DNA from: Dryocosmus kuriphilus
Taxonomy: Eukaryota; Arthropoda; Insecta; Hymenoptera; Cynipidae
Length of the DNA stretch: 64,000 nt
Direction: 5' to 3'
NCBI GenBank assembly: GCA_038277395.1
Contig: CM076195.1
Location: 21,042,327-21,106,326, forward strand
The notes below the pieces were generated by a model. The model made no database searches, was not told where the DNA came from, and was given only the letters and a program-made list of their open reading frames with translations. Below, piece after piece: positions 32,352 to 42,994 of this stretch. The translations under genes and the position numbers were made by a program. Numbering within the stretch: the first letter of the stretch is position 1; the number at the start of each line of letters is the position of its first letter.

Positions 32352-34190
32352 ATGAATAAAATCATTGTTCCAGATCTGGAGTACAGAGGGGAACTACAAT
32401 ATCACTGAAGAGACACGACCCATAATAACAGAGAAACTTTCGAGTGCAGATTATACAACGAGGTTTGGAATACAATCCACTTCGTCAACTTGAAAGACGT
32501 GAAAGAAGATATTGAACTATTATTGAATCATGGAAGGGCAATAGAGAAGAAATGCTTCAGAAACGAGGAATGCACGACAATACAAAGCATCAGGGCTACC
32601 AACGAAAGGATAGTTAAGCTAGAAATTATAATCAATACATTAATGCGACTAGCAGCAAGAAGAACGAAAAGAGGACTATTTAATTTCACTAGGACAGGAA
32701 TGAAATTTCTCTTTGGAAATATGAATGCCAATGATGCTGGAAGAATTAACAATGACATCGATGAAGTATACAATAAAACAAAAGGAATTGCCATCTTAAT
32801 TAGAAATCAAACTAGTGTAATAGAGGCAACGTTACATAAACTGGAAGAAATAAAACGACAACAGCAAATAGATCTTCAAAAATTGAAATTATTAACAATA
32901 AAGACAGCCAACGCAACAAGTTCATTGAGATATAACAACCAGATATTAAATATCATTTTATAAATAGAAAACCATTTGGAAAACCTTTCAGAAATAATTG
33001 AGGATATAGAAGATGCGATAGGCGAAACAAAGAACGAAAATATATCTCCAAGAATTGATACTCCAGAAAATTTTATGAAAGCCTTAGCAAAAATCAATGA
33101 AAATCTTTCAACACAAATACCATTCTCATTGAATGAAAACAAATACTTTCTATACCTAAGAATAAGCAAAGTCAACATCGCCCTGGGTAAATGAAAGACT
33201 AATATGCAATATACAAAAACCCATACCAAAATATCGAAGTGTATGACGTAGTATAGTTTGTAAGCTTACCACACCCATGTGCTACTTTTGGTTATTAAAT
33301 TTATGATGGGTTATATGAGAAACCATTTGTCTTATCACAGGACACAACGCAATACACGTAAATTGAAAAAAAAGATTGCTAACATGCAGGACAAAGACAT
33401 TATTGCAAGATAAAGAATTCAGTTGAAAAATAACAAACGAACCAAGTTGTTTGGGTTGGATAATAAACAACAAGGGAGAACAATGCAAAGAAAAATATTT
33501 TAAACTTTAAGAAAGTTTCATACACAGCTTTACGAACGGCTGTCAATGGAATATATTACCAATAAACAAAGACATATTAACAATAAAGTGTCCAACAGTG
33601 ATTGATTCCAGGATTACCATAAATAAATCAATAATATTGACACTGGAAGGCCATTGTAAAGCTACAACAAAGACAGATACATTTTTACCAACAACCCATC
33701 ATTCAAAGCATCAACCAATTATTCAAAACGAAATAAAATTAAGCATTTCAAAAATTAAAGCCACCTTCTTGAATGACTCAGAAGAACCTCTACCAACATT
33801 CCATGGAATTCATTTAGATTTGACATAGCTAAATGACGCAGCAAAAACTTCAGAAGAAGCTGAAATAGATTACGAAGAAACTCTGAACATTCGACGCCAA
33901 CATACATGGTGGACTACAGGAAACACGATACTCGAGAATATACACGATACTCGAGAAGATAGGGTATACCAGCTTAGCCATCTTAATCTTGGGAATATTA
34001 TGGAAATGCGGACTAAGGAGAGTGATTCAAGGTTTAATAAACATCACCTCTTGTGGAAAAATAATATATAAAATCAGAGATAATGCAACGATCTACCATC
34101 AGACAACTGCACCAACAGCTCATGTAGTTCATCAAAATACGCTGACATTTTCACACCTCGTAAGGAATGTAAAAGAAAATAATTTATAAG
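32352..34190 (+). pseudogene. env: Element 2 env pseudogene
   Basis: A membrane fusion glycoprotein. An ATG at 32352 leads to an early stop (about 32406). The long open piece 32490-32963 carries a furin-type site, RRTKR (32658-32672), directly followed by GLFNFTRTGMKFLFG, the fusion-peptide pattern of errantivirus Env and baculovirus F proteins. A long coiled coil follows. Ectodomain pieces continue at 32976-33194 and 33598-33828, and a hydrophobic C-terminal piece plus tail to 34189. At least four stops break the frame. Confidence 0.82.
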
Positions 34191-34402
34191 AAGAATAAGT
34201 TCAACCATTCAATTCCAATCAAAGGCGAACCAGGAATCCTACGGGACTCTAAAACTAAAAGAAACTTCAGATTCTCCAAGGAAATCTTAATATGAAAAGT
34301 AACTATATTTTGCAAAACTAAGAGCTGAATTTAGTAGGCCTTATACAGCGTAAGCAAAATAGTAGTGAAATTCAAGGGAAAATAGAAAGGGTACGAAACA
34401 TA

Positions 34403-35148
34403 CGAGGGCCTACCCAAAAGAAACCGAACTACTTTTGTACAAAGTTATTATTTTGATTTTTCTACAAAAAACATTTAATCTCCTTCAAAGTACTCTTCAT
34501 TGGAGAAAATACACTTATCTAATCTTTTATTCCATTGTTCGAAACATTTTTTAAATTCCTCTTTTGTGATGCTTGACAGCGCCTCCGTCGTTTTTTCCTT
34601 CACTTCAGCTACGTCCGCAAAACGCTTTCCTTTCATGTCCCTTTTCATTCGGGGGAATAAAAAAAAGTCACAGGGGGCTAAATCGGGTGAATAGGGTGGG
34701 TGAGGAACAGTGGCCATGCTATTTTTGGTCAAAAAATCGGCGCACAGAAAGAGCTGTGTGAGCAGGGGCGTTGTCGTGGTGGAAAAACCAGTCCCCCGAC
34801 TGCCACAAATCAGGCCTTTTCCGTCGTAAACTGTTGCGCAATCTTTTCAAGACTTCCAGGTAAAATGCCTGATTAACTTCTTCGATGGTCCTTCGTCGAT
34901 CTTCCAGGATGATTTCACGAATTTTTTCAAAATTTTCGTCGTTTCGGGCCGTCGAAGGACGTCCAGAGCGAGGTTGATCGTCAATTGACATTTCCCCACT
35001 TTTAAAACGAGAAAACCACTCGAACACTTGAGTTTTTCCCATAGCATCATCCTTGTAGGCCGTTTTTAACATTTGAAGAGTTTCTGTGCCCGTTTTCCCG
35101 AGCAGGAAGCAAAACCTCACGTTGGCACGCTGATTGGGTAGGCCCTCG
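34403..35148 (-). mobile_element. Internally deleted mariner copy (746 bp)
   Basis: TA-flanked (34401-34402, 35149-35150), with the same CGAGGGCCTACCCAAAAGAAACCGAACT end as the full mariner at 58979-60301; only about the outer 12 bases of its right end survive. Against that copy it lacks a 381 bp block of the middle of the transposase and a 197 bp block of the leader including the ATG. It also has one extra A (34730 region), which accounts exactly for the length: 1323-381-197+1 = 746. It cannot make transposase. Confidence 0.93.
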
Positions 35149-35150
35149 TA

Positions 35151-35364
35151 CATCGGTAAAACCCTACGTGGCCCGTGAACAGACAGAAGACGCAAATGCG
35201 TGTGAGCAGAGCGAGCCAGCGCCTGGATCAACACCAGCCCGGAGGAACGACCACCCTTGAAGAATATAATGCGTAAGGAAAATAGAAAATAAGTTAACCA
35301 TAATATGTAAATGTAACTTTCTTATCTTGTTAAAATTATGCCTGTAACAAAATTTTATCCCTAC
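35151..35364 (+). other. Element 2 3' untranslated region
   Basis: Between the mariner and the polypurine tract. No gene. It is somewhat GC-rich at 35155-35260, then AT-rich. Confidence 0.5.
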
Positions 35365-35374
35365 GGGGAGGAGG
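35365..35374 (+). other. Element 2 polypurine tract
   Basis: GGGGAGGAGG ends one base before the 3' LTR, the standard position for the plus-strand primer of an LTR retroelement. Confidence 0.8.
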
Positions 35375-35375
35375 T

Positions 35376-35560
35376 ATCGACTAATACGTATTGTAGCGAC
35401 ACTTATGACGTCATCAACCCTATATAAAGGGCCACTGGTCTCCCGACTGGCTCAGTGTATTACTCAGACCTTGTAGCCACTCATTGTATTGATTGTGGTA
35501 CTGGCTTGGCCAGAATAAAATGCTTTTTAAAAATAAAAGGTGTATAATTTAAAGACCACA
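35376..35560 (+). repeat. Element 2 3' LTR with readable promoter
   Basis: Matches the 5' LTR. It carries TGACGTCA (35406-35413, a CREB/ATF-type palindrome), TATAAA (35423-35428), a TCAGT initiator (35452-35456) about 30 bases later, and AATAAA (35514-35519). The RNA would start near 35454, which divides U3 from R. The TATA box is intact here but altered in the 5' LTR. Confidence 0.88.
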
Positions 35561-36390
35561 ATATTTCATAACATATTTCACGAATAACTCAAAAACTACG
35601 CGTCTCCTCAAAAAAATGATGGAGAAAAAATTTGTAGATCTTTTCGAGGCGAACAACTTTGTTCATTTTCGTTTTTTCTTATCGTGCATAGTTTGGCGAG
35701 AAATTTGAATTTTTGGTTTTTATTAAAATTTTCTCGATTAAAACAAAAACCATGCATTTTATCAAAAAATGGTTAATACAAAATTTCTAGATGTTTTTGA
35801 GTTGAACAACTTTATTTATTATCATTTTTTCCGTATCGTGAATATTTTGGCAAGAAACCACAGTTTTTTATTTTTAATAACATTTTCTCGATTAAAACAA
35901 AACCGTGCATTTTATCAAAAAATGGTTAAAACAAAATTTGTAGATTTTTTTGAGATGAATAATTTTACTTTCTACTGTTTTTTTTTTGTATTTCACATAT
36001 TTTAGCCGAAAAATGGAGTTTTTGATGTTGGGAAACCTGTTTTTGATGGACAAAACCATAACCACTTGTCAAAAACCGCTGGCTAACGAACTCGTCCTTC
36101 CTTTTTACGCCTTAAAGAAGTGTGCCAAAGCGCAATCCAATCCCCTTAGTCCTTCGAAAGTTATCATGGGAAAAGAGGACAACGACGACGACCACAACAG
36201 CGACAACGAAAATGACGGCAACAACGACAACGAAAACGACGGCAACAACGACGATAACAACAGACAGACACCGTCGCAAAACATATTTTTACGGATTCAG
36301 GGGGTCACGAAACGTCGAGATTTGATGAAATCCGCGGAAGTCAGTTTTCACATAAAACTAATACATTTCTCATTGGGATGAGAATGTAAA
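35561..36390. repeat. Foldback repeat, right arm (distal piece)
   Basis: Continues the inverted arm cut at 13796. For example, 36037-36150 is close to the reverse complement of 12650-12770, including the stretch around GCTAACGAACTCGTCC. It ends near GATGAGAATGTAAAAAATAC (36378-36397), the inverse of 12448-12465. Apparent frames (35769-36005, 35986-36381) are A/T-rich or microsatellite products. Confidence 0.8.
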
Positions 36391-36436
36391 AAATACAGAT
36401 TAGTCTAATTTATTATATATTTACAATTTACTTATA

Positions 36437-36810
36437 CGGGGTGTCCCACACTCAAGTGTTTGGACTTATATAGCTGTATAAAAAGCAAGAAATAAATCGA
36501 AATTTCCTTTTGCAAAAATTAATTAATCTCATAGCTTTTGAGTTATAAAGCGTTCAAGCTGCACGAATCAGGACTGTGATATAATCAGTCGTGCGTGCGG
36601 GAGCAGCCAGCCAACACTGTGTTAGTGACTGAAAATTCTCCCGTCGACGTCCCTACTTCAGAGTTCACAGGCATGCTAGAAGTGCCCTGAAGGCAACATT
36701 AAATTTAAATAAAAGAACATCGTTATTAAATCAGTTGGAAATAAGACAGGATTTGAGTACACTGGAACTTTAACTAAAGAATATCCAACACCATGATAAA
36801 AAAGGAACAG
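36437..36810 (+). repeat. Terminal inverted repeat, left
   Basis: Pairs with 42625-42992. Shared landmarks are ACTCAAGTGT near the tip, GTTAGTGACTGA(A)AATTCTCCCGTCG and the AAAGAACATCGTTATTAAATCA stretch. Confidence 0.85.
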
Positions 36811-36959
36811 AAATGAATTACATTATGCAAATAAGCGACAATACTATATTAACACGGATATTCGTAATAAAGCCTTACAGATAGATGCTAAATAGGCACT
36901 TTAACTACTGCGCTTGAAAAAATAAAAAAAATTCGAAATGAATGTCCAAGAAATGCACG

Positions 36960-38230
36960 GAAATGGCTGGAAATTTACCCTTAACACCACCATAATATCC
37001 TCTAGACTCCACAACGAATTCCACAATCCTTAATTATCACCCCCCAGTGTCTTATTAAAAGTGACTTCAGCTGGAAGTACGTGTTTTGCAAACGAAAAAT
37101 GCTAAAATTAAAAAATGTAACGTTAAATGTCTTCACAGAACACAAAAATATCCCACTAACCCTAAACCAAATTCAAACAACCGCTAATTATCACCCTTTA
37201 GTGTCTTAATAGTAGTCACTTAGGCACGGCTTAGTTATTACTACCGAAAGATTCTAAAAATTAAAATAGCTATGTAAAATGTTTTCGCAAGAAGGAAAAA
37301 TATTACCCTGACCCCAAAAAAAATTCCAACAGACCTTAATGATCACCCTCTAGTTTTTTAACAGACTTCCCGTGGGAATACGTATTGGTACCAGAAAATG
37401 ATAAAAATCAAAATAGCCACATAAACTGAGTTCACAAAACACAATAGTATCCCCCTGACCTCCACAACAAATTCCAACAACCCTCAATTATCACCATTTA
37501 GTGTCCTAATGGAGATAACTTCCACTGGGAATACCTCTTGTAACCGGAAAAATCTAGAAAAAAATAGATACGTAAAATTTCTTCACAGGGCGAAAAATAT
37601 CCACTTGACCCCACAATAAACTCCAACAACCCTCAACTATCTCCATTTAGTGTCTTAATATTAATCACATTGGCACGGATTAGCTTTACCCCCGAAAAAA
37701 AATTCTAAAAATGAAAATAGCCACGTAAAATGTCTTCAAAAGGCACAACATCATCCCCCTGACCTCACAATAAAATTCAAAAGCCCTTAATGATCACCCC
37801 TTAGTGTCTTATTAAAAGTGACTTCAACTGGGAGTACCTGTTGCAACCGGAAAATTCTAAAAATAAAAAAAATCAGCGTAGAATATCTTCACAAGACTTA
37901 AAACTATTCCCCTAACCCCAAATTTAATTCAACAACACTCATTTATCACACTTTAGCTTCTTAATATAAGTCTCTTTGTCACGGAATTCTTATCACAATC
38001 AATAAATCTTTTAAATAAAAACGGCCACTCAGAATGTCTTAACACTTGAAAATCTTTGGATTTATTATATCTTTGGATTTCAATTTCATTAATTTGACAA
38101 ACTTCTACTACCAATAGATTTTAAAAATATCAACAGTAACGTAGAATATCTTCATAAGTCACAAGAATATCCTCCTGACCCCATAATAAATTATAGTAAA
38201 ACGTGTCCGAGCTTGTTTACATGCTGACGG
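36960..38230 (+). repeat. Tandem array, about 150 bp unit, about 8 copies
   Basis: The TAGTGTCTTA landmark recurs at about 37046, 37199, 37352, 37499, 37649, 37802 and 37953 (spacings 147-153). Each unit carries two alternating half-variants (one with ACTTCAACTGGGAGTAC, one with CACTTTGGCACGGATTA). Confidence 0.85.
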
Positions 38231-38399
38231 ATATCAATTCAAACAATCGCTCAAGCGAAGACATCTAGCTGAGATCATGAGCAAACGTGTTTGCGAACAT
38301 AGGGTACAAAACCATTATGATGATGTTATAAAAGTTTGTCAAAATTAATGAAATTCAAAGCCAAAGATATAATAAATCCAAAGATTTTTAAGTGTTAAG

Positions 38400-40010
38400 A
38401 CATTCTACGTGGCCGTTTTTATTTAATATATTTCTTATTTGTGATAAGAAATCCGTGCCAAACAGACTTCTATTAAGAAGCTAAAGTGTGATAAATGAGT
38501 GTTGTTAAATTAAATTGGGGGGCAGGAGAATAGTTTTAAGTCTTGTGACGGTATCCTACGCTGCTATAATTATTTTCATAACTTTCCAGTTGCAACAGGC
38601 ATTCCCAGCGGAAGTCACTTCTAATCACTAAGTCACTAAGGGGTGATTATTAAGGTCTGTTGAACTTTATTATGGGGTCAGGGGGATCTTTCTTTCCTTC
38701 TCAAGATATTCTACGCTACTGTTTTTTTTTTAGAATTTTCTGGTTGCAACAGGTACTCCCAGTTGAAGTCACTTCTAATAAGACACTAAGGGGTGATCAT
38801 TAAGGGCTGTTGAATTTTATTTTGGGTTCCGGGAGATGATTTTGTGCCTTGTGAAAGCATTTTACGTGGCTATTTTTATTGAAAAAATTTGGGGGGGGGG
38901 GGGTAATATCTAATCCGTGCCAATGTGATTAATATTAAGACACTAAATGAAGATAATTGAGGCTTGTTAGAGTTTATTGTGGTGTCAAGTGGACATTTTT
39001 GTGTCTTGTGAAGAAATTTTACGTCTCTATTTTTTTCAGAATTTCGGGTTGCAACAGGTACTCCCAGCGGAAGTTACTTCCATCAAGACACTAAGTGGTG
39101 ATAACTGAGGGTTGTTGGAATTTGTTGTAGGGTCAGGGGGATATTATTGTGCTTTGTGAACACAGTTTACGTGGCTATATTTATTTTTAGCATTTTCTGG
39201 TACCAACACGTATTCCTAAAGGAAGTCACTTTTGTTTAAAAAACTATACATAGCTATTTTAATTTTTAGAATTTTTCGGTAGTAATAACTAATCCGTGCA
39301 TAAGTGACTACTATTAAGATACTAAAGGGTGATAACTAAGGGTTGTTTGAATTTTTTGTGGGGTCACGGGGATATTTTTGTGTTTTGTAACACATTTTAC
39401 GTGGCTATTTTTATTTTTAGAATTTTCTGACTACAACAGGTGTTGCCAGGTGAAGTCACTGTTAATAAGTTTATTCTGGGGTTAGTGGAATGTTTTTTTG
39501 CTTTGTTAAGAAATTTTTCAATGCTCTTTTTATTTTTAGAATTTCTTGATAGTTACATATACCAATCCGTGCCAAAGCGAATTTTATTAAGACGCTAAAG
39601 GGTGATAATTCAGGATTGTTGGAATTTATTGTGGGGTCAGGTGGATATTTTTGTGTCATGTGAAGATATTCTGCGTTGCTATATTTATTTTCATAATCCT
39701 TTGATAGTAGTAACTAATCCATGCCGAAGTGGTTTTTATTAAGACATTAAAAGTTGATAATTCATGGTTGCTGGAATTTAGCGTGGGGTCAGGGGAAAGT
39801 TTTGGGTCTCGTGAAGACATTCTTCGTGCCTATTTTAGTTTTTAAAATTTTTTGGTTGTAATAAGTATCCCGGGCCGAAGTTGCTTATCTGAATATACTT
39901 AGTGGTGATAATAAAGTGTTGTTTAATTTTATTGTGGATCAGGGGTACAACTTGGAGTCTTTTGATAACACTGTACACGGCTATTTTCAATTTGAATATT
40001 TTTTGGTGGT
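38400..40010 (-). repeat. Tandem array, same 150 bp unit, opposite orientation
   Basis: Reverse-complement units (landmark AAGACACTAAGGGGTGAT) recur at about 38634, 38785, 38939, 39087, 39316, 39446, 39590 and 39743. Together with 36960-38230 this makes a palindrome of satellite-like DNA with its turn near 38230-38380. Confidence 0.85.
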
Positions 40011-40616
40011 TTTTGTATAGTGGGCTCTTGTCGATTTATTTAGAGGCATTAAGGTGATAGTTTAGTGTTCTTGAGCATTATGGTATTATGAGCATTATGG
40101 CGGTATGATTTTTGAATGTGGGGTTTGTTCCATGTTTTAAAGAGGGTTTAATGTGGATTCTATGCGATTTTTAAGTGGATCCTGTAGGAATGTAAGAGTA
40201 AACTAAACGGGGACATTCACTACGCTTATTCAGCGCTTCTACGAGGCTTCTATGTGCGTTTAATAGGTTTCTAAGTGAATCTAATTCGGGGTGAACTCGA
40301 AATCTAATATGATCCTAGAAGGTACGTAAGTGGATCCTATAGGGGCCTCTGCTACTATCCAATTAATGTCGAATACGAATTTTAATGGAATATACATCTA
40401 CTAAAATAAGCGGCCCCGTAAATAATTATTGCGAACAAGAATACACATAAAATAGTAACTCAAATGACTCTTCTGTATCTAGATATTTCTACTTGTTAAC
40501 GAAAAAAATTTTTTGATTGCTTAATCATTTTTTTTTTTTTATATATAATTAGAGTACATCCCTACAAAAACCACTTAAACGTATACTCGAATTTTTAACG
40601 CTATTTAAAAATCGGA

Positions 40617-40710
40617 AACGCCGCTGGATTCGAACCTAAATACGGCCTACTTAAAATCTAGCCGAACGCATCATATAAGTCCTTAACGACTAAGCATCTC
40701 GGCTATCGAA
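40617..40710 (-). ncRNA. tRNA-like Pol III promoter relic
   Basis: On the minus strand an A-box-like TAGCCGAGATGC (40694-40705, 11 of 12 consensus positions) is followed by a perfect B box, GGTTCGAATCC (40626-40636), about 57 bases on. The surrounding sequence does not fold into a full tRNA cloverleaf that I can justify. Best read as the head of a tRNA-derived SINE or a tRNA relic inside the element. Confidence 0.5.
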
Positions 40711-40869
40711 CCGCTTGAATGTCCGCAACAAAATCCAAAGTAAGAAGCTTTCCTGCATTGGGTAAGGGTAGAGTGAAAAATGCTAGTAGTCCTTTTCTTC
40801 TCGAAATTTTACATATAAAAATAAAAGTTCCCAAAGATCTTTTTAGAACGACATTTCTTTACTTAGTCG

Positions 40870-42370
40870 CATTTTTGACAGTAAAGGCAGTACTCTTAAA
40901 TTCCTATTTGGTGCACTTAGAAAAATTTAAGGAAATTTAATTTTGATGGACGCTTACGTTCGTTCCCCTTAGATCCTTTTACAACAATTCTGTACTCAGT
41001 CGCATTTTTTACAGTAAAGGCAGCCCTCTTAAATTCCTATTAGTTTCACCTAGAAAAATATAAGGAAATTCAATTTTAATGGAGGCTTACGTTCGTTCCC
41101 CATAGATACTTTTAGAACGACATTTCTGTACTCAGTCGCATTTTTGGCACTAAAGGCAGTCCTCTTAAATTCCTATTAGGTCTACTTAGAAAAATTTAAG
41201 GAAATTTAATTTTGATGACGCTTAAGTTCCCCTTAGATCCTTTTAGAAGGACAATTCTTTTTGGCACTGAAGGCAGTCCTCTTAAATTCCTAATAAGTTC
41301 ACTCCGAAAAATTTAAGGAAATTTAATTTTGATGGACGCTTGCGTTCGTTCCCCTTAGATCCTTTTACAACGAAAATTCTGTACTTAGTCGCATTTTTCA
41401 CAGTAAAGGCAGTCCTCTTAAATTCCTATTAGGTCTACTTAGAAAAATTTAAGGAAATTTAATTTTGATGACGCTTAAGTTCCCCTTAGATCCTTTTAGA
41501 ATGACAATTCTATACTTGTCGCATTTTTGGCACTGAAGGCAGTCCTCTTAAATTCCTAATAAGTTCACTCCGAAAAATTTAAGGAAATTTAATTTTGATG
41601 GACGCTTGCGTTCGTTCCCCTTAGATCCTTTTACAACGAAAATTCTGTACTCAGTCGCATTTTTGACAGTAAAGGCAGTCCTTTTAAATTCCTATTGGGT
41701 CCACTTAGAAAAATTTAAGGAAATTTAATTTTGATGACGTTTAAGATCCCCTTAAATCCTTTTAAAACGACCATTCTATACTTGTCGCATTTTTAGCTCT
41801 AAAGGCAGTCCTCTAAAATTTCTATTAGGTTCACTTAGAAAAATGTAAGGAAATTTAATTTCGATGGACGCTTACGTTCGTTCCGCTTAGATCCTTTTGG
41901 AACGAAAGTTTCTCTACTCATTCGCATTTTCGACAGTAAAGGCAGTCCTCTTAACTTCCTATTAGGTCCACTTAGAAAAATTTAAGGAAATTTAATTTTG
42001 ATGACGTTTAAGTTCCCCTTAGATCCCTTTAGAACGAAAATTCTATACTTATCGGATTTTTGGCACTAAAGGCAGTCCTCTTAAACTCCTATTAGTTCCA
42101 CTTAGAAAAATGTAAGAAAATTTAATTTTGATGACGCTAAAGTTCCCCTTAGATCCTTTTGGAAGGACAATTCTATACCTGTCGCATTTTTGGCAGTAAA
42201 GACAGTCCACTTAAATTCCAATTAGGTTCACTTAGAAAAATTTAAGTAAATTTAATTTTGATGGACGCTTACGTTCCCCTTAGATCCTTTTAGAACGACA
42301 GTTTTGTACTTAGTCGCATTTCGCAGTAAAATCAGTCCTCTTAGAGTCCCACTAGATCCACTTAGAAAAA
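40870..42370 (+). repeat. Tandem array, about 133 bp unit, 11 copies
   Basis: The landmark TTAAGGAAATTTAATTTTGATG recurs at about 40929, 41064, 41202, 41313, 41450, 41581, 41717, 41847, 41985, 42114 and 42243, spacings 111-138. Units contain CCCCTTAGATCCTTTT and GGCAGTCCTCTTAAATTCC. No conserved reading frame. Confidence 0.88.
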
Positions 42371-42624
42371 TTTTCTTGTAAAATAGTATCGTGGCTTAAT
42401 GTCTGTTTAAGATCCCTTTAGATCCTCTTAGAATAATTTCCACTTAAACATTCCTCTTAAATCCCTATTACATTCACTTAAGGAGAAGTTAAAAAAGTAA
42501 GTTTGATTTTTAATTCCACTTCGGTTCCTCATACAAGCTATTACAAACATTTCACGAAATTAACAGTATATCCCGAAACCCCTTAAGAAGGCGTTACAAC
42601 CAGTTGAATAAAATACAATTAATT

Positions 42625-42992
42625 TCTATTCATTCTTTATCATGGTGTTGGATATTTTTTAGTTGAAGTTCCAGTGTACTCATATTCTGCCTTTGTTCGA
42701 ATTGATTTAATAACGATGTTCTTTTATTTAAATTTAACGTTGCTTTCAGGGTACTTCTAGCATGCCTGTAAACTCTGAAGTGGGGTCTCGACGGGAGAAT
42801 TGTCAGTCACTAACACAGTGTCGGCTGGCTGCTCGCGCACGCACGACTGATTTTACCACACTCCTGGTTGGTGCAGCTTGAACGTTTTATAACTCAAAAT
42901 CTATGAGTTTAATTAATTTTTGCAAAAGGAAATTTCGATTTATTTTTTTATACAAATATATAAGTCCGGACACTTGAGTCTGGGACACCCTG
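42625..42992 (-). repeat. Terminal inverted repeat, right
   Basis: Reverse-complement partner of 36437-36810, ending TGGGACACCCTG next to TA. Confidence 0.85.
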
Positions 42993-42994
42993 TA

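Larger units (their letters stand above)
13797..35560 (+). mobile_element. Element 2: env-bearing LTR retrotransposon with three nested insertions
   Basis: Direct LTR copies lie at 13797-13980 and 35376-35560, with a primer-binding site after the first and a polypurine tract before the second. In between, on the + strand, are gag, protease, RT, RNase H, integrase and env. About 14.2 kb of the 21.8 kb belongs to later insertions at 16886-26576, 27152-30923 and 34403-35148. The two LTRs differ by roughly 15-20 substitutions over 185 bases by eye, so the insertion is old. The coding regions carry many stops. It is an errantivirus-like endogenous retrovirus of an arthropod. Confidence 0.9.
36437..42992. 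mobile_element. 6.6 kb non-coding inverted-repeat element with satellite arrays
   Basis: The ends CGGGGTGTCCCA (left) and, in reverse, CAGGGTGTCCCA (right) are flanked by TA on both sides (36435-36436, 42993-42994), as for Tc1/mariner-type elements. Inverted ends are about 370 bp. The interior has no gene. It is three tandem arrays: 150 bp units at 36960-38230, the same unit in reverse orientation at 38400-40010, and a 133 bp unit at 40870-42370, plus a tRNA-like patch. It is a very large non-autonomous element. Confidence 0.82.

Noticed and set aside
40617..40710. Functional tRNA gene
   Set aside because: A and B boxes are present, but I cannot draw a complete acceptor stem and anticodon arm; recorded only as a tRNA-like relic.
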